This document shows, in pieces, positions 43,462-50,903 of a stretch of DNA of 52,354 bases (position 1 is the first letter of the stretch; each line of letters opens with the position of its first letter). The stretch is from Actinomadura sp. KC216 (lineage in GTDB: Bacteria > Actinomycetota > Actinomycetes > Streptosporangiales > Streptosporangiaceae): positions 1-52,354 of the forward strand of contig NZ_SMJX01000017.1 in the NCBI RefSeq assembly GCF_004348535.1, in the 5' to 3' direction. The position numbers were made by a program, and so were the translations under genes. The notes beneath the pieces were generated by a model. The model did not search any database. It had not been told where the DNA came from and saw only the letters and a list, made by a program, of their open reading frames with translations.

Positions 43462-45789
43462 TCAGCGGCGGCGCTTGAACATGTTGATCATGCCGCGGAG
43501 GGCGCGCTCGTCGAGGGAGCCGAACGGGTTGTCGTGGACGAGGTAGGTCCAGGTCGCCGACGGGCGCTTGAGTTCGGCGGCGTCCAGGTCGATGCCGTCC
43601 TCGGACGCGGTGAGGGCCTCGAAGGCCGCGATCGACCGCTTCCGCGCGTCGGCGAGGAGGCGCTTGCCCGCCGGGACGGCCTCGCGGTTGAACTCGATCA
43701 GCGGGTCCATCCCGCGGCCCAGCGACCGCAGATGGATCCCTTCGCGCAGGTCGGCGAGGTAGGCGAGGTGCTCGGACCAGCAGCGGTCCAGCTGGTACAG
43801 GACGATCTGCCGCGCGGCCGCCGCCACCGCCTCCGCGCCCGCGATCTTGGTGAGTTCGGCGTGCCGGTCGGGGGCGTCCGCGGCCATGGCCCGGTCGGCG
43901 GCGTCGCCGTTCAGGACGGCGTCGCGCTCGGCGAGGACCTCGCTGCGCTGGAGCCCGATCAGCTGGTTGTAGCGCCAGGTGTTGCGGTGCAGTTCGAGGT
44001 CGACGCCCTCGGCGACGCGCTGCGCGTGGCCGACGATCCAGTGCGCGCCCTTGTCGGTGATGAGCCCGTCGTCGTCGCCGGTGGCCTTCGTCCTCTCGTC
44101 GGGTGCGAAGCGGGTGACGAGGTCGTCCTGGAGGCTGGTGAAGAACACCGAGCCGCCGGGGTCGCCCTGCCGTCCGGCGCGGCCGCGGAGCTGGTCGTCC
44201 AGGCGGCTGCTGTGGTAGCGGCCGGTGCCGATGACGAGCAGGCCGCCCGCCTCGGCGACCCGGTCGTGGTCGGAGCCCGCCACGTCGGCGGGGGCGGTGC
44301 CGGGCGGCGCGGACGGGCTGCCGCCGAGCCGGATGTCGGTGCCGCGGCCCGCCATCTGCGTGGACACGGTGATCGCGCCGTACGCCCCGGCCTCCGCGAT
44401 GATCGCGGCCTCTTCGGCGTCGTTCTTGGCGTTGAGGACGACCCGGTCGAGACCGGCGCGGGACAGGCGCCGCGCGAGCCGTTCGGACTCGGCGACGTCG
44501 CCCGTCCCGACGAGCACGGGCCGCCCGGTGGCGTGCGCCGCCGCGATCGCCTCGACGATCGCGACCTCCTTGTCGGCGGCGGTCGCGTAGAGGCGGTCGG
44601 GCTCGTCGTCGCGGACGCAGGGCCGGTTCGGCGGGACGACGGCGATCTGCAGCGAGTAGAACTCCGTGAGCTGCCCCGCCACGGCCATCGCCGTGCCGGT
44701 CATGCCGCACCGCACCGGGTAGCGTCCGACCAGCTCCTGGACGGTGATCGAGTCGAGGATCTCGCCGCTCGGGGACGCCTCCAGCGCCTCCTTCGCCTCG
44801 ACCGCGGCCTGGAGGCCGTCCGGCCAGCGCTGCAGCAGCGCCACCCGGCCGCGCGACTCGCTGATCAGCTTCACCTCGCCGTCGCGGACGAGGTAGTCGA
44901 CGTCGCGGTGCAGCAGCACCTCGGCGTGCAGGGCGACGTTCACGGCGGTCAGGGTGTCGAGGTGCTCGGAGGCGTAGAGGTCCAGGCCGAGGACGCGTTC
45001 CACCTCCTGCGCGCCCGCCGCGGTGAGCTGGACGTTGCGCGCCTCGTCGTCGGTGGCGTAGTGCAGGCCGGGCCGCAGCCGGCGGACCAGGTCGGCGTAG
45101 CGGGGGTCGGCGGAGTCGAGGTCGGCGGCGCCCGCGAGGACGAGCGGCACCATCGCCTCGTCCACCAGCACCGAGTCGGCCTCGTCGATCAGCGCGACGG
45201 CCGGCTCCGGCTGGACGACGTCGGCGGCGTCGACGGCGAGCCGGTCCCGCAGCAGGTCGAAGCCGATCTCGCTGACCGGCGCGTACGTGACGTCGGCCCG
45301 GTAGGCGGCGCGGCGCTCGTCGGGCGTGGACGACTGCCCGACCCAGCCGACGGACACGCCGAGCATCGCGTACAGCGGGCCCATCCATTCGGCGTCGCGG
45401 CGCGCGAGGTAGTCGTTGACCGACATGACGTGGACCTGCCGGCCGCGGAGCGCGTACCCGGCGGCGGCCAGCGCGCCCGACAGGGTCTTGCCCTCGCCGG
45501 TGGCCATCTCCGCGACGTGCCCGGACAGCAGCGCGAGCGTCCCGATGAGCTGCACGTCGAACGGCCGCTCGCCGAGCGTCCGGCGGGCGGCCTCCCGGCC
45601 GAGGGCGCACAGCTCCGTGAGGTCCTCCTCCTTGCGGAGGGCGGACGCGGCGGCGGTCAGCTCGCCGTCGGTCAGCTCCCGGACGCGCGGCTCCCGCTCC
45701 CCGGCCTCGTCCACCAGGGCGCGGAAGGGCGCGAGGTCGACGCTGCCGGGCTTCTGGACGAGCCGCCGCAGCCGCTCACGCAGCGCCAT
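43462..45789 (-). CDS. secA2: Accessory Sec translocase ATPase SecA2
   Basis: The product has 775 residues. It is shorter than housekeeping SecA (about 900) and ends in MINMFKRRR without the cysteine/histidine zinc-finger that binds SecB. Walker A MATGEGKT is at 95-102, followed by DYLARRDAEWMGPLY, the DEAD-type LIDEADSVLVDEA and the second nucleotide domain with TQMAGRGTDI and LRGRAGRQGDPG. Actinobacterial SecA2 exports a small set of proteins, in part without signal peptides. The ATG at 45789 follows GAGGGGA; a longer reading adds 6 residues. Confidence 0.95.
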   Translation of the reverse strand: MALRERLRRLVQKPGSVDLAPFRALVDEAGEREPRVRELTDGELTAAASALRKEEDLTELCALGREAARRTLGERPFDVQLIGTLALLSGHVAEMATGEGKTLSGALAAAGYALRGRQVHVMSVNDYLARRDAEWMGPLYAMLGVSVGWVGQSSTPDERRAAYRADVTYAPVSEIGFDLLRDRLAVDAADVVQPEPAVALIDEADSVLVDEAMVPLVLAGAADLDSADPRYADLVRRLRPGLHYATDDEARNVQLTAAGAQEVERVLGLDLYASEHLDTLTAVNVALHAEVLLHRDVDYLVRDGEVKLISESRGRVALLQRWPDGLQAAVEAKEALEASPSGEILDSITVQELVGRYPVRCGMTGTAMAVAGQLTEFYSLQIAVVPPNRPCVRDDEPDRLYATAADKEVAIVEAIAAAHATGRPVLVGTGDVAESERLARRLSRAGLDRVVLNAKNDAEEAAIIAEAGAYGAITVSTQMAGRGTDIRLGGSPSAPPGTAPADVAGSDHDRVAEAGGLLVIGTGRYHSSRLDDQLRGRAGRQGDPGGSVFFTSLQDDLVTRFAPDERTKATGDDDGLITDKGAHWIVGHAQRVAEGVDLELHRNTWRYNQLIGLQRSEVLAERDAVLNGDAADRAMAADAPDRHAELTKIAGAEAVAAAARQIVLYQLDRCWSEHLAYLADLREGIHLRSLGRGMDPLIEFNREAVPAGKRLLADARKRSIAAFEALTASEDGIDLDAAELKRPSATWTYLVHDNPFGSLDERALRGMINMFKRRR

Positions 45790-46019
45790 GGTGTCCCCTC
45801 GGTTCAACGATCACGGTTCCCCCAACGGGCCGGTACGGGAGTGCGTTCCCAACCATGATCCCAGGGGAACCCCCACCCGTCCCAGGGGTCTTCTCCGTAC
45901 TTGGTCTGACCTCGAATTCATTCCCAGGACGGATCCCCTGAGCCGCCCCGCTCTGGGAAGATGAGGACATCACGGGGTAGCGGGGGCGGGGGGATCGCCA
46001 CCGCGGAACAGGGTTCGCC

Positions 46020-46151
46020 ATGACATCCACGGCACGCAAGGCGGCGGCGCTGCGGCGCAAGCGGCAGATCATCAACCAGACCGTCATCGACCGGGCACTG
46101 AACGACCCGCGGCGCCATCGGGAGCAGGCCGCCGGGTCCACCGCCAAGTAG
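46020..46151 (+). CDS. Small basic protein of 43 residues
   Basis: The ATG at 46020 opens a 44-codon frame ending at TAG 46149-46151. The product is MTSTARKAAALRRKRQIINQ and then TVIDRALNDPRRHREQAAG and STAK. It is rich in Lys/Arg and Ala and looks like one long helix (residues 4-38). Third-position GC is very high and the stop is followed by a strong terminator, both in favour of a real gene. A weak ribosome site (GGAACAGGG) lies upstream. I recognise no family; a nucleic-acid- or membrane-binding role is a guess from charge. Confidence 0.65.
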   Translation: MTSTARKAAALRRKRQIINQTVIDRALNDPRRHREQAAGSTAK

Positions 46152-46161
46152 CGACGCTGAC

Positions 46162-46188
46162 GAGCGCCTCCGCCACGCGGGGGCGCTC
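46162..46188 (+). terminator. Terminator after the 43-residue gene
   Basis: GAGCGCC-T-CCGC and GCGG-G-GGCGCTC form a 12-pair stem (one G-U) with a CAC loop, starting 11 bases past the stop. It separates this gene from the convergent ROK regulator. Confidence 0.75.
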
Positions 46189-46263
46189 AAAGCCTTCCGG
46201 CGCCCGCACGGTTCCAAGCCGCCCGCACGGTTTCGGCCACGCCGTCCCTAGGACCACCCCGCC

Positions 46264-47490
46264 CTAGGACACTCCGGCGGAGGAGAAGACGTCGTCGCGG
46301 GCCTTCACCAGGGCCGCGTGCAGGGCGCCGCGCAGCACGGAGTTGCCCTCCACTCCCGTCACGGCCACCGCGGGACGGGTCGGGCTGATCCGGCCGACGA
46401 TCTCCTCGATGCGGGTGGCGAGGGGCCGCCCGCCGGCGCGGCCGAGGTTGCCCGACAGCACCACGAGCCCCGGGTCCAGGACGATGTTGACCGAGGTGAC
46501 GCCGTAGGAGATGCGGCGGGCGAGATCGTCGAGGAACGGGCCGCCGCGGGCCTCGTCGGCGGCCGCCGCGCGGACGCACTCCACCGCCGTGGCCTCCTTG
46601 ACGCCGTACTCGTGCGCGAGGGCGCGGACCGCGTCCGCGCCGACGAGCGCGCCGTAGCCGCCGGCGAGGGTCGGGATGCCCCAGGTCGTCGAGTCGGTGA
46701 CGCCCTCGTCGGCCTCGACCCGGCGGGCGGTGCCGAGCGGCAGCGGCGCGCCGGGGACGGGCAGGTAGCCGATCTCCCCGGCGCCGCCCGAGCGGCCGCG
46801 GTGCAGCCGGCCGCCGAGCATCACCGACAGGCCCATGCCGCGGTCCAGCCACATGAGGGCGAAGTCGTCGGCGCCGCGCGCGGCGCCGTAGGCCCGTTCG
46901 GCGATGGCGGCGAGGTTCACGTCGTTCTCGATCGTCACGGGACGGCGCAGGTCGGTGCGCAGCGCGGCGAGGACGCCCTCGTGCCAGGACGGAAGGTCGA
47001 AGGAGAACTGCACGTCGCCGGACTGCGGGTCGACGACGCCGGGCGTGCCGATCACGAACGCGCTCAGCTTCGACAGCGCGACCTTCGCCGAGCGGCACGC
47101 CTTCACCACGGCGGCGTGCACCATCCGGACGGGCTCGTCGGCACCGTTCGGATCCACCGTGACCTGGGCGACTATGTGTCCCGTGATGTCGGACACGCCC
47201 GCGGTGACGCCGTCCGGGCCGACCTCCAGGCCCGCGACGTAGGCGCTCGACGGGACGACCGCGTACAGCGCGGCGTTCGGCCCCCGCCCGCCGGCCTGCG
47301 ACCCGACGACCGCGACCAGCCCGCGGTCCTCCAGTCTCGACAACAGCTGGGACGCGGTTACCTTGGACAGCCCGGTGTGCTCACCGATCTGTGCACGGGT
47401 CAGCGGGCCCTGCTGGACGAGCAGGTCCAGCGCCGCGCGATCGTTGAGCTCACGCAGGAGCCTCGGCGTCCCCGGGCGGTTGGCGACCAT
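46264..47490 (-). CDS. ROK-family transcriptional regulator
   Basis: The product has 408 residues. An N-terminal winged helix (about 10-60, PLTRAQIGEHTGLSKVTASQLLSRLED) is joined to a ROK sugar-kinase-like domain (AGLEVGPDGVTAGVSDITG, FVIGTPGVVDP, VTIENDVNLAAIAERAYG). The zinc-binding CxCGxxGCxE signature of canonical ROK proteins is absent: the matching segment (about 235-265) has no cysteine. It therefore probably senses ligand without that metal site. GAGGGG lies before the ATG. It is divergent from the sugar importer operon and likely controls it. Confidence 0.94.
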   Translation of the reverse strand: MVANRPGTPRLLRELNDRAALDLLVQQGPLTRAQIGEHTGLSKVTASQLLSRLEDRGLVAVVGSQAGGRGPNAALYAVVPSSAYVAGLEVGPDGVTAGVSDITGHIVAQVTVDPNGADEPVRMVHAAVVKACRSAKVALSKLSAFVIGTPGVVDPQSGDVQFSFDLPSWHEGVLAALRTDLRRPVTIENDVNLAAIAERAYGAARGADDFALMWLDRGMGLSVMLGGRLHRGRSGGAGEIGYLPVPGAPLPLGTARRVEADEGVTDSTTWGIPTLAGGYGALVGADAVRALAHEYGVKEATAVECVRAAAADEARGGPFLDDLARRISYGVTSVNIVLDPGLVVLSGNLGRAGGRPLATRIEEIVGRISPTRPAVAVTGVEGNSVLRGALHAALVKARDDVFSSAGVS

Positions 47491-47540
47491 GCTGGTACCC
47501 CTCGAGTTCTCAAGTGTCTCAATCCGCTAACGGCAGTTTT

Positions 47541-47565
47541 GTTTAGGAAAGTTTCTTGTTAGTTT
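47541..47565. promoter_or_regulatory. Candidate ROK operator and promoter of the sugar importer operon
   Basis: TTAGGAAAGTTTCTTG contains the near-palindrome AGGAAA-G-TTTCTT, close to the AGGAAAGTTTCCT sites seen with ROK regulators of actinobacteria. A -35-like TTTTGT (47537-47542) and -10-like TAGTTT (47560-47565) with a 17-base spacer flank it, so binding would block initiation. The stretch is conspicuously AT-rich. Confidence 0.55.
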
Positions 47566-47672
47566 ACGCCCAAGCGCCGACCGGTCCGGTACCCCGGATC
47601 GGGGGCGCGCGCAGAGCGCGGACTGGCGAGCAGGGCGCCCGCGAGCGTGGCGAACGCGAGAGGGGCATGGCT

Positions 47673-47690
47673 GGGACCCTAAAGGGTCCC
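47673..47690 (+). promoter_or_regulatory. Leader hairpin of the sugar importer operon
   Basis: GGGACCC and GGGTCCC form a perfect 7-base stem with a TAAA loop in the untranslated leader, 60 bases before the GTG start. It could be an attenuator, an RNA-stability hairpin or a second protein-binding site. Confidence 0.5.
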
Positions 47691-47750
47691 CATATCCCCT
47701 CGCACCGCAGGCCACAAGGCCGCGCGAGGCGATGCCGGAAAGGATCCCCA

Positions 47751-49022
47751 GTGAAGTACATGAAGGTTGCGGCCGTCGCGGCCGCGATCGCCCTGGCCGC
47801 CACGGCCTGCGGCGGCGACGACGGCGGCGAGGAGAAGGGCGCGACGAAGGACCCGGCCCAGCTCAAAGTCTGGATGATGGGCGAGGGAACGACGGAGCAG
47901 ACGAAGTTCCTGGACGCCGTCGAGGCCGAGTTCAAGACCAAGCACCCGAACACGGACGTCCAGATCAAGTACGTTCCGTGGCCTCAGGTGGCTACAACGT
48001 TCCAGAAGGCGGCGGCCGGCGGTGAGGGCCCGGACGTCACCGAACTGGGCAACACCGACGTCCAGTCCCACATCGAGCAGGGCAACCTCGCCGACATCAG
48101 CGACGAGTTCAAGGGCTGGGCGGACGGCGGGACGCTGAACAAGACCGCGCTCGCCAACGACCAGTCGGGCGGCAAGACCTACGCCGTGCCGTGGTACGGC
48201 GGCGTCCGCGCCGTCTGGTACCGCACGGACCTGTTCCAGGAGCTGAGCATCCAGCAGCCGAAGACCTGGGCCGAGCTGACCGCGGCGGCGAAGAAGATCC
48301 AGGACTCGGGCAAGGCGAACGGCATTGCCGTGCCGAGCGACCAGACCAACGCGCTGCTCAGCTTCATCTGGGGCAACGGCGGCGAGGTCGCCGTCAAGGA
48401 AGGCGACAAGTGGGTCGGCAAGCTCGACCAGCCGCAGGCGATCGAGGCCGCGAAGTACTGGTCCGGCCTCGTCAGCACCGAGAAGGTCGCGCCCACGAGC
48501 TACATCGGCAAGCACGAGCTCGACGGCCCGCAGCGTGACTTCGCGCTCGGCAAGGTCGGCATGTACTTCGACGGCAGCTGGGCGCTCAAGGAGATGAAGA
48601 AGCTCGCGCCGAAGAACGTCGACAAGTGGGCGGTCTTCCCGATCCCGACCAAGACCGGCGGGAACGCTCCGGTGATGGCGGGCGGGTCCGACCTGGCCGT
48701 CTGGAAGGACAGCAAGGCCAAGGCCGCGGCCTTCGACTACATCACGGTGCTGAACAACGCCAAGAACGCCAAGGCGTGGGCCGACTACAGCGGCTTCTCC
48801 TCCATGCGCTCGGACGTGAAGTTCTCCGACCCCAAGCTCGAGGCCTTCACCTCGATCGCCGGCAACACCAAGTTCCCGCCGATCAGCGCCGGCTGGGGCG
48901 AGTTCGAGCAGGCCAAGAAGGTCCTGCCGAACGCCATCAAGGCGATGATGCAGGGCAAGTCCGCCGAGGAGGAGATGAAGAAGGCGAACGAGCAAGCCAA
49001 CACCCTGCTGAACGCGTCGTAA
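47751..49022 (+). CDS. Carbohydrate ABC transporter substrate-binding lipoprotein
   Basis: The product has 423 residues. The signal peptide ends in a lipobox (ATAC, Cys20), placing it outside the cell. The SBP_bac_1 domain shows LKVWMMGEGTTEQTKFLDAV, PWPQVATTFQKAAAGGEGPDV and WYGGVRAVWYRTDLF, as in oligosaccharide-binding proteins. I chose the GTG at 47751 because AAGGA lies 6 bases upstream; an ATG three codons later is too far. The downstream GH3 gene and the ROK regulator suggest a beta-linked disaccharide, as in the das (chitobiose) operon of Streptomyces, but the exact ligand cannot be read from the sequence. Confidence 0.93.
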   Translation: MKYMKVAAVAAAIALAATACGGDDGGEEKGATKDPAQLKVWMMGEGTTEQTKFLDAVEAEFKTKHPNTDVQIKYVPWPQVATTFQKAAAGGEGPDVTELGNTDVQSHIEQGNLADISDEFKGWADGGTLNKTALANDQSGGKTYAVPWYGGVRAVWYRTDLFQELSIQQPKTWAELTAAAKKIQDSGKANGIAVPSDQTNALLSFIWGNGGEVAVKEGDKWVGKLDQPQAIEAAKYWSGLVSTEKVAPTSYIGKHELDGPQRDFALGKVGMYFDGSWALKEMKKLAPKNVDKWAVFPIPTKTGGNAPVMAGGSDLAVWKDSKAKAAAFDYITVLNNAKNAKAWADYSGFSSMRSDVKFSDPKLEAFTSIAGNTKFPPISAGWGEFEQAKKVLPNAIKAMMQGKSAEEEMKKANEQANTLLNAS

Positions 49023-49044
49023 TACCTGGCTGATCGGAACGTCC

Positions 49045-50016
49045 ATGCTCGACACCGCACCGGCGGTGCGGAAGGCGTCCGGCCGGAGATCCTCCGGCCG
49101 GGCGCGGCCCCGCCGCAGGCCCCGCTTCGGGCCCTACCTGCTGATCGCGCCGACCGTGGCCGTGATCGCCATCCTGATGTTCTGGCCGATGATCCAGATC
49201 GGCATCATGTCGTTCCAGAAGGTCGGCAACCGCCAGCTGCGCGGCGAGCCGGCCGAGTCGGTCGGCACCGAGAACTTCAAAACGATCCTCGACGACCCGT
49301 TCTTCTGGCAGACCCTCAAGCAGACCGTCCTGTTCGCCGTCGTCGCGGTGACGCTGACGCTGCTCGTCGGGACGCTGGTCGGGCTGCTGCTCAACAAGCT
49401 CGGCAGGCGGATGTCGTCCGTCGTCGCGGGCGGCGTCATGGTCGCCTGGGCCACCCCTCCGGTCACCGCGGCGATCATCTTCACGTGGCTGTTCGGCTCG
49501 ACCGGCGGCCTCGTCAACTGGACCCTCGACCTGCTGCCGAACTTCCTCGTCGGCGGCGGCTGGTCCGGCTACAACTGGTTCGCCACACCGCTGTCCACCT
49601 ACACCGTGCTCACCGTCTGCGTCGTCTGGCAGGCGTGCCCGTTCGTCGCCGTGTCCGTCCTCGCCGGCCTGAAGAGCATCCCCGGCGAGCTGTACGAGGC
49701 CGCCCGGGTGGACGGATCGGGCCCGTGGCGGACGTTCTGGAGCCTCACGTACCCGATGCTCAAGCCGATCTTCCTCGTGCTGCTCGTCATGTCGATCATC
49801 TGGGACTTCAAGGTCTTCACGCAGCTGTTCATCATGTCCGGGATGGCCAACCGCGACGCGTTCAACCTGTCGCTCTACGGCTACTCCGAGGCGTTCGGGT
49901 CGCTGAATCCGAAGCTCGGGATGGGCTCGGCGATCGCGCTGGTGCTCACGGTCATCCTGCTCATCGTCACCGCCGTCTACGTGCGGGTCATGGTGCGCCA
50001 GGGGGAGACGAAATGA
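49045..50016 (+). CDS. Carbohydrate ABC transporter permease (MalF-like)
   Basis: The product has 323 residues. A basic N-terminus (RRSSGRARPRRRPRF) precedes six transmembrane helices. The ATPase-contact loop is PGELYEAARVDGSGPWRTFWSLTYPML. It belongs to the CUT1 family of sugar permeases. It starts 22 bases after the binding-protein stop and overlaps the next permease by four bases. No ATPase is encoded in the operon, as is usual for actinobacterial CUT1 systems that share the MsiK ATPase. Confidence 0.93.
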   Translation: MLDTAPAVRKASGRRSSGRARPRRRPRFGPYLLIAPTVAVIAILMFWPMIQIGIMSFQKVGNRQLRGEPAESVGTENFKTILDDPFFWQTLKQTVLFAVVAVTLTLLVGTLVGLLLNKLGRRMSSVVAGGVMVAWATPPVTAAIIFTWLFGSTGGLVNWTLDLLPNFLVGGGWSGYNWFATPLSTYTVLTVCVVWQACPFVAVSVLAGLKSIPGELYEAARVDGSGPWRTFWSLTYPMLKPIFLVLLVMSIIWDFKVFTQLFIMSGMANRDAFNLSLYGYSEAFGSLNPKLGMGSAIALVLTVILLIVTAVYVRVMVRQGETK

Positions 50017-50903
50017 CGACCATGACGACGAGGCGCCCGGCCGGAACGCGGCGCCGTCCCTCCAGCAAGCGCCTGCGCCGCAAGATCCTGCTGAACGCGA
50101 CGGGGGTGCTGGTCTTCTTCCTCGCCGTCTTCCCCGTCTTCTGGATGGCGTCCACCGCCTTCAAGCCCAACGACGAGATCTTCAGCACGACACCGAAGCC
50201 GTTCCCCGCGAACCCGACGCTGGACCACTTCGACGTGGTGCTGAACGGCGGCATCGCCGAGGTCAGCTTCTGGGAGTACTTCCGCAACAGCGCGATCCTC
50301 GCGCTCGTCACGGTCCTGGCCTCGAGCCTGCTCGCGCTGCTGGCCGCGGTCGCCGTGGCACGGTTCCGGTTCCGGTTCCGCACCACCTTCCTGATCATGC
50401 TGCTGATCGTCCAGATGGTGCCGCTGGAGGCGCTGGTCATCCCGCTGTTCCTGGACCTGAAGCACCTGGACCTGCTGAACAGCCTGTCCGGCCTCGCCAT
50501 CGTCTACATCGGGTTCGCGGTGCCGTTCGCGATCTGGATGCTGCGGAGCTTCGTCGCCGCGGTACCGCGCGAACTGGAGGAAGCGGCGGCCATCGACGGC
50601 GCCGGCCCGATCCGGACGTTCTTCCGGGTCATGCTGCCGCTCGTCGCGCCCGGCCTGGTCGCCACCAGCATCTTCTCGTTCATCACCGCCTGGAACGAGT
50701 TCATCTTCGCCTTCACGTTCCTCGACGACCAGAACAAATACACCCTCCCGATCATGCTGCAGTTCTTCTTCGGCCGCAGCGGTAACGCTTGGGGGCCCAT
50801 CATGGCAGCGTCGACGCTGCTCACCATTCCCGTCATCGTGTTCTTCCTCCTCGTCCAGCGCCGCATGGTGTCCGGCCTCACCGCCGGGGCGGTGAAAGGG
50901 TGA
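50013..50903 (+). CDS. Carbohydrate ABC transporter permease (MalG-like)
   Basis: The product has 296 residues. Six transmembrane helices are visible (for example ILLNATGVLVFFLAVFPVFWMA and FLIMLLIVQMVPLEALVIP). The EAA loop is PRELEEAAAIDGAGPIRTFFRVMLPL. The ATG at 50013 overlaps the upstream stop and GGGGGAG precedes it. The stop overlaps the GTG start of the GH3 gene, so the hydrolase is translated in step with the importer. Confidence 0.93.
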   Translation: MTTMTTRRPAGTRRRPSSKRLRRKILLNATGVLVFFLAVFPVFWMASTAFKPNDEIFSTTPKPFPANPTLDHFDVVLNGGIAEVSFWEYFRNSAILALVTVLASSLLALLAAVAVARFRFRFRTTFLIMLLIVQMVPLEALVIPLFLDLKHLDLLNSLSGLAIVYIGFAVPFAIWMLRSFVAAVPRELEEAAAIDGAGPIRTFFRVMLPLVAPGLVATSIFSFITAWNEFIFAFTFLDDQNKYTLPIMLQFFFGRSGNAWGPIMAASTLLTIPVIVFFLLVQRRMVSGLTAGAVKG

